Part shown: positions 34,793 to 45,785 of the stretch, in pieces
Layout: the number at the start of each line of letters is the position of its first letter
How positions within the stretch are numbered: the first letter of the stretch is position 1
NCBI GenBank assembly: GCA_022605405.1
Contig: JABYQQ010000002.1
Span: 1,302,001-1,366,000 of the forward strand
Source: Earliella scabrosa
Lineage: Eukaryota; Basidiomycota; Agaricomycetes; Polyporales; Polyporaceae
Reading direction: 5' to 3'
Length of the DNA: 64,000 nucleotides
Made by a program: the position numbers and the translations under genes
The notes under the pieces: model-generated
The model's input: the letters and a program-made list of their open reading frames with translations, nothing else
Told to the model about the DNA's origin: nothing
The model's database searches: none

Positions 34793-35510
34793 TTTCAGCC
34801 TGAGACAGCATGAGCATACTGGAACCAGTGCTTCTCGTTATTCCAGCCTGGAGGACCTAGGGACTTGAACTCGATGAGGCGCAAAGCGGGTTCATACCGC
34901 AAGGGGTTAAACGGCTGGGGTCTAAGCGTTATGGATTATTGTAAATCACAAGCCTTGAGTCAATGCCTACACAGATACCTTTGAGTAGTCGATTCATTAG
35001 TAGTAATGTCATGGCGGCGCTTGAAGTTGTCAATGGGCGCTATATCCGTGCCGGGATTGCTTGGCTGTGACACGGCGTGACTGTTCACTGTTCGTTTTGC
35101 ACCACCACTTTCAGCGAGCTCGCCGTGACGAAAGGTCGTCAACTGGCGGTGCTTCATCGCTCTCTATAGGTGCAGATAGGAATATTGTTATGTATTCACC
35201 CTCCTATGAGCTCACTCACCGCTACTGTGGTCAGATATCCACTACTTACGCATTGACCGGTTCAACACCGCTTAGCCGAGCCACTCACGCACGATCCTGA
35301 ACACAGCCCTCATTGTCCTCCTGATTTGGCGCAAATATTGAGCTGGTGAGTAATTGTTACTTTGCAGGCCAACCGGTTTGCGGCTTTGCGCCGGCCGGCC
35401 AAGCCACGTGTGCTTACCACAGGTTCCAGCACCTCTAACCATCTCCCCGCATACAAAAGCGGTCCGTTTGCGCGCTTGTCAGGTGAGCTCTCCCTTTCTT
35501 TCTCTCCACG

Positions 35511-38500
35511 ATGGGTCCACACAGGATGACCGAGTCGACCTTGCAGGGCACCCCTGTCAACGTCGACAGGTTCAAGCCGGTGGACCCTAGTCGCCTACCG
35601 AACATCCAAATACGGGCCACCGCCGTCGAGAAGCGAGGCAACATGATCAAAGACTGCCCCGACTGCACGATACTCATGCGGTACGCTCAGTACAAGACCG
35701 ACGTGTTGGGCAGCCTTGTCGCCGAGTTCGACGCGAACCCCACATCCAAACGCCGCGTCCTTGACGTCTGGTTCACGTTCAACCAGCAGCTGGGTATGCT
35801 GCCGATATTAGTTGAGAAGGGTGGGGACGTGGAGGCTGCACGCAAGCCCAAGGAGCTAACTGAGAAGGAGTACTCGGAAGCTTGGGTATGTGTCCTAACC
35901 ATCTCATCTGGGTCAGCGTCATTGATGTCTCCACAGCTACGGGTCGACCAACAACACGAGCTCTGTCCCGGCCACTTCCTTCACCTGTCAGAGAACAAGC
36001 ACGAGAAGACAGACTCGGACAAATACAAGATCGACGGTGCGTTCATCGCACTCGAAGACCGCGACAGCGTCGTGCCAGACGTCCCGAACTGGGCGCTACA
36101 GCGTATGGGCGCGGAACTGAAGCGCGGCAAGGCGAAGAACGACCCCTACGACGACGTTCCTACCCACGATCCGGATACCGACGTGCTGACACGCAAGGCC
36201 GTGCGCGGGCAGGTGATGTCGTACAACGAGCACAACTTCGCCTACCAACACCGGACAGCAATGTATCACCTCTTCATCAACGGCGAGTGTTTCCGGGCCA
36301 TGCGCTGGGACAGATCCGGCGTCATCGTCACCGAGGCGATCAACTACGTCCGCAGCCCGGCGGGGACGAAAGCGCTCCTCGAGGTTCTCTATGTGTTCTC
36401 GAGGTTCACGCTCGAACAGAAGGGCTACGACCTGACTGTCGTCCCGCTCCCGAAGAATTCGTGCGGGTGGCAACGCATGAACGAGCTGGCGGAGGACTGC
36501 GGCAACGATCTCAACCACGAGGAGGGTCCGATCACCAAGCCCGTCCATCCCGTCTTCCTCGACCCCTCCGCTCCGCTTCCGGCCTACGAGCTCTCTGCGG
36601 AGGAAGATCGCCTCCACCACGATCCGACGTGCGTCTGCGAGGACCACTTGTCGCACGCGCTGCCCCCTATCGTCCCCGTGTGGGACATCATCCGACGGAT
36701 GTACCGTGACACGCTGGTCGAAGGCTTCCCTCGATACAGGATCAGGATACGCGGGGAGGATTACCTGACTGCGAAACACATTTACCTCGCGTTTGGGATG
36801 GTCGGGCGGGGGACCCGTGGTTACATCGCGCTCGAGTGGAGGACGCAGCGGCTCGTGTTTCTCAAGGACGCGTGGAGGCCGCACTACGAGGGGATGCCGG
36901 CGGAAGGCGAGATCCTCTCCGAGCTCAACGCCAATGACGTCCCGAACATCCCCCAGGTCGTTAACTACGAAGACGTCTGCTACGAGGACGGGACGCCACA
37001 GGAGACGGAGACATCGCACTACTCACCCAACACCGGGTGCAAGCATGTCGAACCAGGCTCGCCGTTTGAGCCCGATATCCCGACATGGCAACGGGTCGCG
37101 ACCGAAGACCCGACGGTGACAGGTAGCGAGGCGGCGACCGCGTTTCTTCGTCGGTACCCGGTTTCTGCGCCAAGCGAGCTTCAAGGTAACACAGTACGGT
37201 CCAAGGTGGCTGCCCAACCTAGAGCAGGCGTGTCTGCCCCAACGGGCGACGGCACCATTGTTGTGCCAGCCGTGAACTTGAAGAGCGAAACGACGCGCGG
37301 GAAGAAGCGTACCGCTGACGATGTCGCGGCTGAGGATCGGCGGATCCAAGGCACTGGCTTACGGCACCTGGTCCATTCACGCACCGTCATGCGGGACATT
37401 TGCTTGCCGTTCACGGAGTTCACGAGCAGCCAGCAGCTGGTTCAAATAGTGCTCGAATGCATCGTTGGTGGGCGTCGATTCTGCATCGTCTCGAGAGCTT
37501 TGTACTGATTACTCGAATACAGCGCATGAGAACGCGTACGTCAAATGCAAGTACATGCATCGGGACATCAGCGCTGGAAACATCCTCATCCGGATTGTCG
37601 TCGAACAGACGGAGGAAGGATATTCTGTCAAATGGGAGGGCGTGCTGAGCGACTGGGAGCTTGCGAAGCATACCGATGTGAAGATGACATTGCAACCTGA
37701 GCGGACGGTACGTCTCCTGTCTACTCTGCGCGTCTGCCTTGCGTGATCTGACATGGGTTCAGGCAACATGGCATTTCATGTCCGCTTACCTCCTCTACAA
37801 CCCTACTTTGCCACCGACCATCGCTGACGAACTTGAAGCATTCCTCCACGTCCTGGTTTACGGCGCGGTCCGACGCATGAACTCCAACCTTTTAACGATC
37901 ACAGCCTTCAATCGCGACTACTTCGAAGGCTACTGCGTTAACGGTGCGACGAACAAGGTGACCTGCCCACACGCCAAGCGCTGCTCAGTTATCGACAGAA
38001 GTACTCTCACCGATGGACCGACACTTGTGACATTCTTCTCTGCGCGCGGCAACGAGAAGGAAGAGCATCCGCTGAATGGATTGATTACTCAGCTACTGGA
38101 GATCTTCCACTCCCGCTACGTTGTCGCTGCTTGGGAGAAGAGCCCGCAAGCGGGTCCGAAGACGCCTGACCGGCAAAGGCTGCAACTCCCCAGTATCCCC
38201 ACGAAGACTGGTGCGAGAAAAGCACAGCTGCAAAACAAATTCGCAATCGAGGAACGCAACAGCTTTGCCGTGCGCGCGACCGCCGCCAAACGCAAACCTC
38301 AAAAGCCGTCTGCGAAGATGTACAAGGACGTCAAGGCCCTCGCCGATCACGCCGCCGTCCGCGATCTGCTGTTGGACTACCTTTTCTCACCCGAGCTCGC
38401 TTGGCCACCCAATGACGTGATCGACGATCGGAGCGTTAAAGACATGGTGGATTTGCCTCCTCAGTCGGATCCTCCCCCAGAGCAGCCTCAAACCTCTGAG

Positions 38501-38983
38501 CAGGCCGCAGTCCCGCAGCAAGCCTTGGTCCCACCGCTTGATCAACATCCTCCGGCGCAAGATGCCCCCATTGCGCCCAAGCCCGCGAAGAGACCACGTC
38601 GCGAGCCGGCTCGAACGCCGGTCCTCCCCGCCGGCCCATCCGCTCAGAGTGGGCGTGTCACACGCAGTCGAAGTGCGGCAAATGCTACCGCTGCAGCAGC
38701 TCGTGAGGACGTGCAACCCGATCCCTCCACCGCTCTCCCTGTCGACATTCCTCGCCGGATGACTCGCAGCCAGACGCGCACCTCGATCAAGCCAGCAGCG
38801 ACACCACACACGAAAGCGACCCCGGCAGACAGCGGGGTTGCTTCGCGTGCACGTGGGAATGGGAGGACGACGAGGGAAAATACGCGTCTCAATGCACGGA
38901 CTCGTCAACAGGGCAGTGGGAAGGATTCTGCGAAGAACGCGTCCAGCGCCGCGGCGGGCAAGAGACGTACTCGTCGCAAATAA
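35511..38983 (+). CDS. FunK1-type fungal protein kinase, kinase 3
   Basis: Exons 35,511-35,885, 35,937-37,467, 37,523-37,707 and 37,763-38,983 give 1103 residues. The 5' half equals kinase 2. From 37,049 on it differs from kinases 1 and 2 at scattered sites (GSPFEPDIPTWQRVATED, VVEQTEEGYSVKWEGV), yet keeps HRDISAGN and DWELAK. Differences are concentrated in exon 4 after about 38,170, where the linker following the kinase domain and the Pro/Ala-rich tail have several indels; the basic end KRRTRRK is kept. So the tail evolves faster than the catalytic part. Its 3' flank leads directly into the urate oxidase upstream region. Confidence 0.87.
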
Positions 38984-39531
38984 TCTGTATTGAAAGCCTT
39001 CCTTCTTCCTTGGTTCCTTGCACGCTCTTGCTGTATCCTTATTGCCTATTTATTTTTGCTCTTCGCCCATGTTGTGCAATAGTAGTAATATCGCTGCGAA
39101 TTGTACAGGACCATGCTGGGGGACCTCTCAATTAATACATACCACTAAGCACTCTATCACTATCACAGATGTTTACACTCTTATAACCAGCAACACTGTA
39201 AGACTAAGCCTATGAACTCGGATTATCGGATGCCTTGCACTACCTCATCCATGATTGAAGTGTTTTAGAATGGCATATTGTTAGACAAGAGTTCGTGATC
39301 AACCTCGAACTTGAACTTCTCGCTGCGTTTGGACGCATCAACGGAATTGACGCCCGTGTTAGACTTACTTAATTAATGACTTCGGCCTTTACTCACTCTA
39401 CTGCTCTGCGGCCAGCCTTGTCGCGCACTGCTCTCAGGCCCTCTCTACTCAGTGCGCCACTGCCGCTCTCGCTCTGGCCATGACCGCCTCCGATCGCGGG
39501 GCACGACGGCCAGCGGGCGCCAGCGAAGAGG
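38984..39531. other. Kinase 3 3' flank and urate oxidase upstream region
   Basis: No gene is visible. Bases 38,984-39,215 are related to the 3' flanks of kinases 1 and 2, but the kinase relic found there is absent here. Bases about 39,255-39,531 are the parent-like version of the blocks at 18,840 and 29,316. Confidence 0.6.
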
Positions 39532-39542
39532 AGATAAGATAA
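39532..39542 (+). promoter_or_regulatory. Two overlapping GATA motifs upstream of urate oxidase
   Basis: The sequence AGATAAGATAA contains two overlapping HGATAR sites about 163 bases upstream of the urate oxidase ATG. In ascomycetes, AreA-type GATA factors bind such sites and activate purine-use genes when preferred nitrogen is scarce. Use by a GATA factor here is inferred. The two related upstream copies at 18,840 and 29,316 lack this stretch. Confidence 0.45.
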
Positions 39543-39622
39543 CGAGGATCGAGACTCGCTCGAGAGTGCGAGTGAAGACGTTCAGCCGATGGCGATCGCA
39601 AGAGTCTCGTCCCGCTCGTCCG

Positions 39623-39634
39623 TCTATATATCCC
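39623..39634 (+). promoter_or_regulatory. TATA box of urate oxidase
   Basis: TCTATATATCCC lies about 75 bases upstream of the ATG and is followed by a pyrimidine-rich leader, a common fungal core promoter layout. The truncated copy at 9829-10,078 retains the same TATA element. Confidence 0.5.
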
Positions 39635-39704
39635 TCTCCTCTCCTCCTCTCTCTCCCCATCCTCCCGCCCACCATCCACCGCCAAGTCCGCACCATCGCC
39701 GACC

Positions 39705-41150
39705 ATGTCCGAACTCTCTTACCTGTCCCACGCACGTTACGGCAAGGACAAGGTCCGCGTCTTCCGTGTCGTCCGCGACGGCGCATGGCACAACATCGTC
39801 GAGTACAATGTCACCGCGCTCGTGGAGGGGGATATCGATGTCAGGTCCGTCTCGCAGCTGCTCTTCACCAGTCTTGAGTACTGATCAACTCGGCGCAGTT
39901 ATACGCAGGCGGATAACTCAGTAGTAGTTGCCACAGACTCTAGTGCGTTCCATACATCGCTCTACCCCTCCTCTACTGATCACAATGTCCCGCGTGCAGT
40001 CAAGAACATCACATACTGTACGGCTATTCCGTCGCTCTCCTGTGTCCATCGCTCACCATGCCCCTCGCTTCCATCAGATCTTGCGAAGACCTCCCCTCAC
40101 GTTCTGGTTCCGGAGCGTTTCGCCCTTCACCTCGGGACCCACCTCGTGTCGAAGTACGCTCATCTGAACAAGGCATTCATCACAATCGAGCAGCTCCGGT
40201 GGCAGCGCATCCCGATCGCACAGGGCGCGGGCCAGACCCCCAAGCCGCACTCGCACTCCTTCTACCGCGACGGCGATGAGAAACGCATAGTCGAGGTCGA
40301 GGTGCGCTCTGACGGCTCCCCGCATCTAGCCTCTGACCTTCTGACCTCCTGACCTCCTGCACCCGCTTCGACCATCTTCCTTGCGGCATCGTGCCCGTCC
40401 TCGCGCCTAGATTGACGCCACGGCCGGCAAGGACAAGCTCGTCGCGCGCGTGACCTCGGGCGTGAAGGACCTCCTCGTGCTCAAGACGACAGGATCCGCG
40501 TTCGAGTCCTTCGTGCGCGATGAGTACACGACGCTCGTCGAGGTCAACGATCGCATCTTCTCGACCTCCATCGACCTCACCTACACCTTCGCGCCTATCA
40601 CCATCCCGAAGCCCGCAGACGGCGAAGGCAAGGCGTTTGACGCGCCTCTCACTGGGGACGCCGCAAAGGGCACGCCGTGGGACGGCGACGTGATCGCGGC
40701 CAGCGCGCGCGATATCACGCTGGAGGTGTTCGCCTTGGACGAGAGCGCGAGCGTGCAGGTGCGCGCCTCCATGCCGATCTTCCCAAATCACAGGGCTTCC
40801 CTCTGACACTACCGCATACATGCACAGGCGACCTTGTACAAGATGGCCCAGCGGATCATCGACGAGAACGCGCACATCACGAGCGTGTCGTACAAGCTCC
40901 CGAACAAGCACTACGTCCCCGTCGACATGAAGTACATCGGGATCGACAACACGTCTCCGTACGTTCTCCTGCGCCGTGTATGTGTATCGACGATGGCTCT
41001 AACCCATTCGTGCAGTCCGAAGGCGGAGGTGTTCGTCCCGCTCTCCGCGCCCAGGTATGTGTCCTTAAAACTTACGCACGCTCCGTTGTGGCGCGATACT
41101 GATGAATTGATTCCAGTGGTCTCATCACCGCGACTATTTCGCGCAAGTGA
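39705..41150 (+). CDS. Urate oxidase (uricase)
   Basis: Eight exons (39,705-39,844, 39,899-39,942, 40,000-40,017, 40,078-40,301, 40,411-40,758, 40,828-40,958, 41,016-41,054, 41,117-41,150) give 325 residues. Urate oxidase converts urate and oxygen to 5-hydroxyisourate and hydrogen peroxide. Visible signatures are ARYGKDKVRVFRV (catalytic Lys at about 14), YTQADNSVVVATDSIKN (catalytic Thr at about 59), HSHSFYRDGDEKR, FVRDEYTTL and SYKLPNKHYVPVDM. The third exon is an 18-base microexon. The protein ends ITATISRK without a clear C-terminal peroxisomal signal; a further exon is possible but I could not define one. It has a truncated paralogue at 9944. A xanthine dioxygenase and a urate/xanthine permease lie within 20 kb. 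Confidence 0.92.
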
Positions 41151-42270
41151 TTTTTGGGTTATCAAGAAGAGGTCGATGGTTGAAGTCTGCACACCTACAT
41201 GTATCCTTACGATTTGTATACAAGGCAATCTCTTACGAAATCACTTGCCTTTCATGGAGATATCTAGATGTCTGAGGTCGAGTAGGTGTGCTGACCTGTA
41301 CACAATGCTAAACCTCTCGAAATCTTTTGCGCACAGCTCTAGACTACCGGCAGGCCAAACCCATCGCGGGCAAGGAATGGGCACCGTTGAAGGCATCAAG
41401 GACATCTCGTCCATGGTCAAGGTCCAGGTCAAGGACAGTTTCTGGTAGGTCTTGTGGTTCGGTACCATCTCCTAGCTGACCATGTGCGCAACCAAGTGCC
41501 AGAAGCGCGCGGCACCGTGCTATCTCGACGATCGAGAGCGAGTCTCACCCAATTCCGAAGCTATGTGCCACTGTTGCTGGGAAAATCGTCGTAGATGATG
41601 ACGAGGACGACACGGAAGAGAATTTGGCTCAACAACATGAAGAGGACCCAAAGCATTCGATTCTCCCAATACCCAGTCAAGTTGCCACCAGCGCCTATGT
41701 ATCTCGCTGACCATGACATCAATACTAATGGTGGCCGAGGACCCCCACATATCCTCACACAGGCTGGATCCCTTGCATTATTGGCTTTATCTCATCCACT
41801 GAGTATTGCATTCATGCAATGAAGAAGAGCAGGTCAAGTCTTCCTCTTCCTCCGCCTCGGGCTGAATAAGATTTCTCATACCGAGCCCACATCGCCGCAG
41901 CGCCCATGACCGCGTCGCTCGTCCCTCCACGCATGCCACCATACACTTGTGCGCGCCCAGACGTTCTAGCAGGCCAGAGGCAAGCAGAATGATGCCGCTC
42001 GCGATCGATCTCCGCGTCACCTCTTTGTCAGGCTGACTAAACCCCGTCAACCGGGGTTTCCAACCTCAGTGAGTCTGTATGTTCGTCAAGGGCGGGCGCA
42101 CCCCAACGGGCGGGGGCGCGTACGATCTGGACGTATACGCGAATAGGTGCTCGCAGAGTAGGGCAGGTATAAAGGAGGAGAGGGGGGACGGTCAGTCCCC
42201 ACTTCCACATACAAGGGACTCGATCAAATCAACTCCTCCACCCGACCTCTCCACACTCACATCCACCACA
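41151..42270. other. Intergenic; one orphan coding-like stretch
   Basis: No complete gene is recognised. Plus-strand bases about 41,495-41,728 read as an acidic peptide (AISTIESESHPIPKLCATVA, later VVDDDEDDTEENLAQQHEED) ending at a stop. This could be the last exon of a lost gene, but no upstream exon joins it convincingly. The final 200 bases are the promoter of the short-chain dehydrogenase. Confidence 0.35.
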
Positions 42271-43544
42271 ATGCCTTCCTACGTAGTCACCGGTGCCTCG
42301 CGCGGTCTTGGGGTGCGTGCTCAATGGGTTACGATGGCGATATACTGATTGACCGAATGCCCCCAGCTCGAATTTGTCCGCCAATTGGTACGCACCCAGT
42401 CACAGACTGAACTTGTCCACTCATACTGATCCCGACCGCCGTACCTCCCAGAGCGAAGACGAGACCAATATCGTCTTTGCGGCGGTCCGCAACCCGCAGA
42501 GCTCGGCCAAGCTCCTTGCGCTGCAGAAGTCCGCACCGAACGTGCACATCATCAAGGCCGACCTCTCTGACGCCGACTCCTGGCAGGCGAGTCTCTATCT
42601 CCCCAGCATGCGCTCGAGCCGCCGAAGTCAGCGTGAGCCGATCAGTGTCGCTGACGAGTGACGCGCTTGCAGGCTGCTGCGACCGAGGTTGGGAAGGTGA
42701 CGGGTGGCTCGCTCGACTACCTCATCAACAACGCCGCCTACATTTCGGAAGCGCGAGGGAACCTGTCCATCCACGAGTTGTGAGTAGTGCCCCTGCCCCA
42801 GAGAACGAATGGTTCTAGACTCGCCCCGTTCTGTCCGCTCATTGTCATCGCCCTTGGTATCTCGTAGCCCCGACGCGAAAACGCTCGAGGACGACCTCGT
42901 CACCGCCGTGAGTTGCTCATCCTCATCACTCCCCCTCTCTTATCGCTTCAAGCTCACGCTCACAACTATCCCCTTCACTCCACACAGTTCCGCACGAACG
43001 TCGCCGGCGTCGCGCACACGATCAACGCCTTCCTCCCGCTCCTCCGCGCGGGTCCGATCAAGAAGGTCGTCACGCTCTCGACCGGGCTCGCGGACATCGA
43101 CGTGATCGTGCGGTCCGGATTCAGCAAGAACCCGCAGTACCCGATCTCGAAAGCCGCGCTGAACATGCTCGTCGCCGAGTACGCTGCCGCCCTCGAGCAC
43201 GAGGGCTTCACCTTCCTCGCGATCAGCCCCGGGCTCGTCAACACCGCCGAGAAGCCGCGTGCGTCTCCCTCTCTTCCCGCTCTTTCCTCTCTCTTTTCCA
43301 TTCCCTCCCTCCCTCGATGGCGGGAACAATGGCTGATGAGACTGTTGAACGCACAGCGACGCCGGAGGAGCTCGAGGGCTTCAAGGCGATGGTCGCGCAG
43401 TTCAAGAAGTACGCGCCCGAGTGGGACGGGATCCCGCTCACGCCCGAGACGTCTGTGAAGCTCATGCGCGACGTTATCGAGGAGGCGGGACCCAAGGATT
43501 CTGGCACGTTCCTCTCGCAGTACGGCAACCAGAAGTGGCTGTAG
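42271..43544 (+). CDS. Short-chain dehydrogenase/reductase
   Basis: Seven exons (42,271-42,312, 42,367-42,387, 42,452-42,586, 42,673-42,779, 42,868-42,907, 42,988-43,258, 43,357-43,544) give 267 residues, the usual size. The Rossmann glycine motif is at the very start (VTGASRGLG), followed by ADLSDADSW, the NNA motif in LDYLINNAAYISE, a serine strand (VVTLSTGLAD) and the catalytic YPISK (tyrosine-x3-lysine). This fits an NAD(P)-dependent oxidoreductase of the classical carbonyl-reductase-like group; the substrate cannot be told. The third intron starts with GC rather than GT (CAG followed by GCGAGT), needed to keep the frame into AAATEVGKVTGG. It is an independent gene next to urate oxidase, and a role in purine use is not indicated. 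Confidence 0.9.
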
Positions 43545-43863
43545 TTTGTATGCGCCAATAAGCTGAACATACATGTGCCATGTACAATGCATTGTAGAGT
43601 CGGTTTGTCAAGTACTGTAATGTGAGACGATCATGTCACCTACTCACAGGGAAACTGAGGAGACTCACCGACGGTCGTACATTATCATAGCATTAGCTCT
43701 CGCGTTCGTGGCCATAATAACGCTCTTCACGTACTTACACTCCCAATCCAAGACATGTCTGATATGTCTCTGGGACTCCCAGTCTCTAACCCTTATCTCG
43801 CTCGCGTGGCTCCCCCGATCGGAATCTCGCCGCACAACCACTGGCGCTCATGCGATCGGTTCA

Positions 43864-43902
43864 CTCAGGAGTTACTCGAGTGACCAGAGAGTAACTCCTG
43901 AG
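43864..43902. promoter_or_regulatory. Perfect 14-base inverted repeat upstream of the HNH-type gene
   Basis: CTCAGGAGTTACTC at 43,864-43,877 is repeated in inverse orientation at 43,889-43,902, with an 11-base spacer. The structure ends about 80 bases upstream of the ATG at 43,984. It could be a binding site for a dimeric regulator or a hairpin in the 5' leader. The stretch 43,545-43,863 has no other recognisable feature. Confidence 0.4.
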
Positions 43903-43983
43903 CGCACCGTCGAACTATAACCCGAAATCCTATGTCTCCGGATCCCTTCCAACGTCGCCCTAACCATCGACCATCTACCCATC

Positions 43984-45076
43984 ATGAACGTTGAAAGACC
44001 GCGATCCCCTCCGCCGTCTAACGGTCCGATTCGTCTTCACGGCTTTGTCGAGATTCTTCACCCCGCTCGGGACGTCTTGATGCTCAGTCTCCCTGCCTAT
44101 GATACCCTCGACACGCGCCATGGAATTAGCCAGCGGCTTGCGCAAGACGCATGTTTCGTCATCGCCAACAGCAAAAGCGGCTTCTTCGCCAAAGACCTTC
44201 GGGGCGACGATCGTATATCCGACGACGAGCAGTTACTCGACTCGGGACTGTGGTATTACCATTTGGACGGTTCACCTGGCGCAGACTACCTGGTCGCATA
44301 CAACTTTGCCTCATGGATCTTCCCTACGCCGATCCCCGCCCACTGGTCGCGGGGCCGGTCCATGGAGGAATTCTGGGACATCAGGGCAAAATACATCGAT
44401 GAATCAACGCCTATGTCAACGCAGGTGAAGCATCTAGACGGGGGTTGCATCGTCACTGAGTTTTATAATTGTACGTCCCCACTCTCCCCTTCTGCACGGA
44501 GATCACTGACATCGTGCGTCTGCGTCCAAGCATGCGATAACGTTCGCCTCATTCCCGAGGCTCAGATCGAGTGGTTCAGGGAAAACAAGCGGATGAACGT
44601 CTACTGTATTGACTCCAGAGCGGAACTCGACGACGTCGCGAACGGTGTCACCTTACGCGCCGATGTGCATGCCGCCCTTGATCGCTCCGTCTTCGTCTTC
44701 TTTCCCAGTGCATCCTCTCAAGGCCAGTATATCGCATACGCCATCGGACTCGAGCTCGATTACGCCCACACACTCCATCGGCGACTCGCGAAAGTGCACG
44801 AGCGCGTGTCTGCTGAGTTCCTCTACGCTCGTTTCGCGTACAACATCATCAGTCTCCTGATGCCTTCTTGCGCCCGCTTCGCCTTCCCGATCCCAGCGGC
44901 GTTGGAGACGGCTGAGATTGATCGACGCCGCTGTGCACATTCGGGGACGGTTCAGGAAGATCAGGACTCAGAGGGTGCGTTATCATCCAGTTGCATCAGA
45001 TCCTGGTACTACGCTGAGACGTTACTCCACAGATACGTCCAGTTCAACATCTACGGATACGTCGATGGAGGAGTAG
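43984..45076 (+). CDS. HNH-nuclease-like protein, probably inactive, with early stop
   Basis: Exons 43,984-44,470, 44,531-44,974 and 45,033-45,076 join to 324 residues. The core follows a fungal HNH-type pattern: GGCIVTEFYNSCDNVRLIP, AQIEWFRENKRMN, then NGVTLRADVHAALDRSVFVF and SAEFLYARFAYNIISLL. In active relatives the segment before IP usually reads AH(L/I)IP; here it is VRLIP, so a key histidine appears to be arginine. Translation stops at TAG 45,074-45,076 inside an acidic stretch (SMEE, stop, DDEESAQ). The same frame stays open from there to 45,511 and has protein-like content (EVDYPPETLAGDFYLDSPRI), so the original protein was probably about 145 residues longer. The gene may be decaying. 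Function of these fungal HNH proteins is unknown. Confidence 0.65.
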
Positions 45077-45511
45077 GACGACGAAGAGAGCGCCCAGGAG
45101 AAGCTGTGGAAGGCACAATCCTGTGCAGAGTTCCCCTATGTATCCCGACGGAGGTTTCCTCCTACCCTGGTCTCCGCGTGGGCTGTAATTGATCTGTTTG
45201 GGTCGACAGTGCCTGAAGTCGACTATCCGCCTGAGACGCTAGCGGGCGACTTTTATCTGGACTCCCCGCGCATTCAGCGGGCGATCAAAGTCTACCTGGC
45301 GGAGAATCCACAAGTGCGGGCGGCCCAGGTCTCTGGTCCTACGGCGCCCGAGTACGATGTGCAGCGTTGGGAGGAGTCTTTCGATGGCAATGACAGTCCC
45401 AGTCCGCAGAATCAGAGCGATAATGAGACCCTTACAGGTCGATTGGATGATACTGAGGGCGGCGCGATGCGTACCAGTCCCCTCCCGGACTCCTCTAACT
45501 TTGTTTTGTGA
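45077..45511 (+). pseudogene. Separated C-terminal part of the HNH-type gene
   Basis: This is in the same frame as the preceding gene, past its TAG stop. It encodes a hydrophilic segment with FYLDSPRIQRAIKVYLAEN and a Ser/Asp-rich end, and closes at 45,511. Reading through one codon would restore the full protein. It has no good start of its own before 45,209. From 45,512 to 45,785 nothing is seen; the next gene converges on it. Confidence 0.45.
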
Positions 45512-45785
45512 CACCCTGTGTTGAAGTCGTTAACGTGGTCATACCGCACATAGCACTCTGCCATTCACGCCCTGATTCCTGCAAGTGCACATTCATTTCT
45601 CATTTCGGTCGCCAGTGTAATTCTGGCGTGGATGAGACGACCATGAGTCAATTTACCCCAGCTTAGACGAAATGCGTGGGAGACTCACCAGTGATATACA
45701 GCACTAATAGCTCTTCTCCTAGTCATCACAACACATCTCCATATTCCCAATCCAAGACATCCTCCCCTCCCCTGACACCTGTGAC

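Larger units (their letters stand above)
16032..37048 (+). repeat. Direct tandem duplication, unit 10,476 bases, two copies
   Basis: Copy one is 16,032-26,507 and copy two 26,508-36,983; identity continues to 37,048. Every gene, relic, spacer, G-tract and microsatellite recurs at an offset of exactly 10,476 bases, and I saw no difference in the stretches compared. Copy one begins inside exon 2 of kinase 1, so the kinase at the junction is a hybrid. The last difference between kinases 1 and 2 is at 16,031/26,507, and the first between kinases 2 and 3 is at 26,573/37,049. The breakpoint therefore lies in 26,508-26,572. Absence of divergence implies a very recent event or an assembly duplication. 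Confidence 0.9.

Noticed and set aside
42079..42348. Open frame continuing through the first intron of the short-chain dehydrogenase
   Set aside because: Splicing at GTGCGT gives the proper Rossmann start followed by LEFVRQL; the read-through frame breaks the fold.
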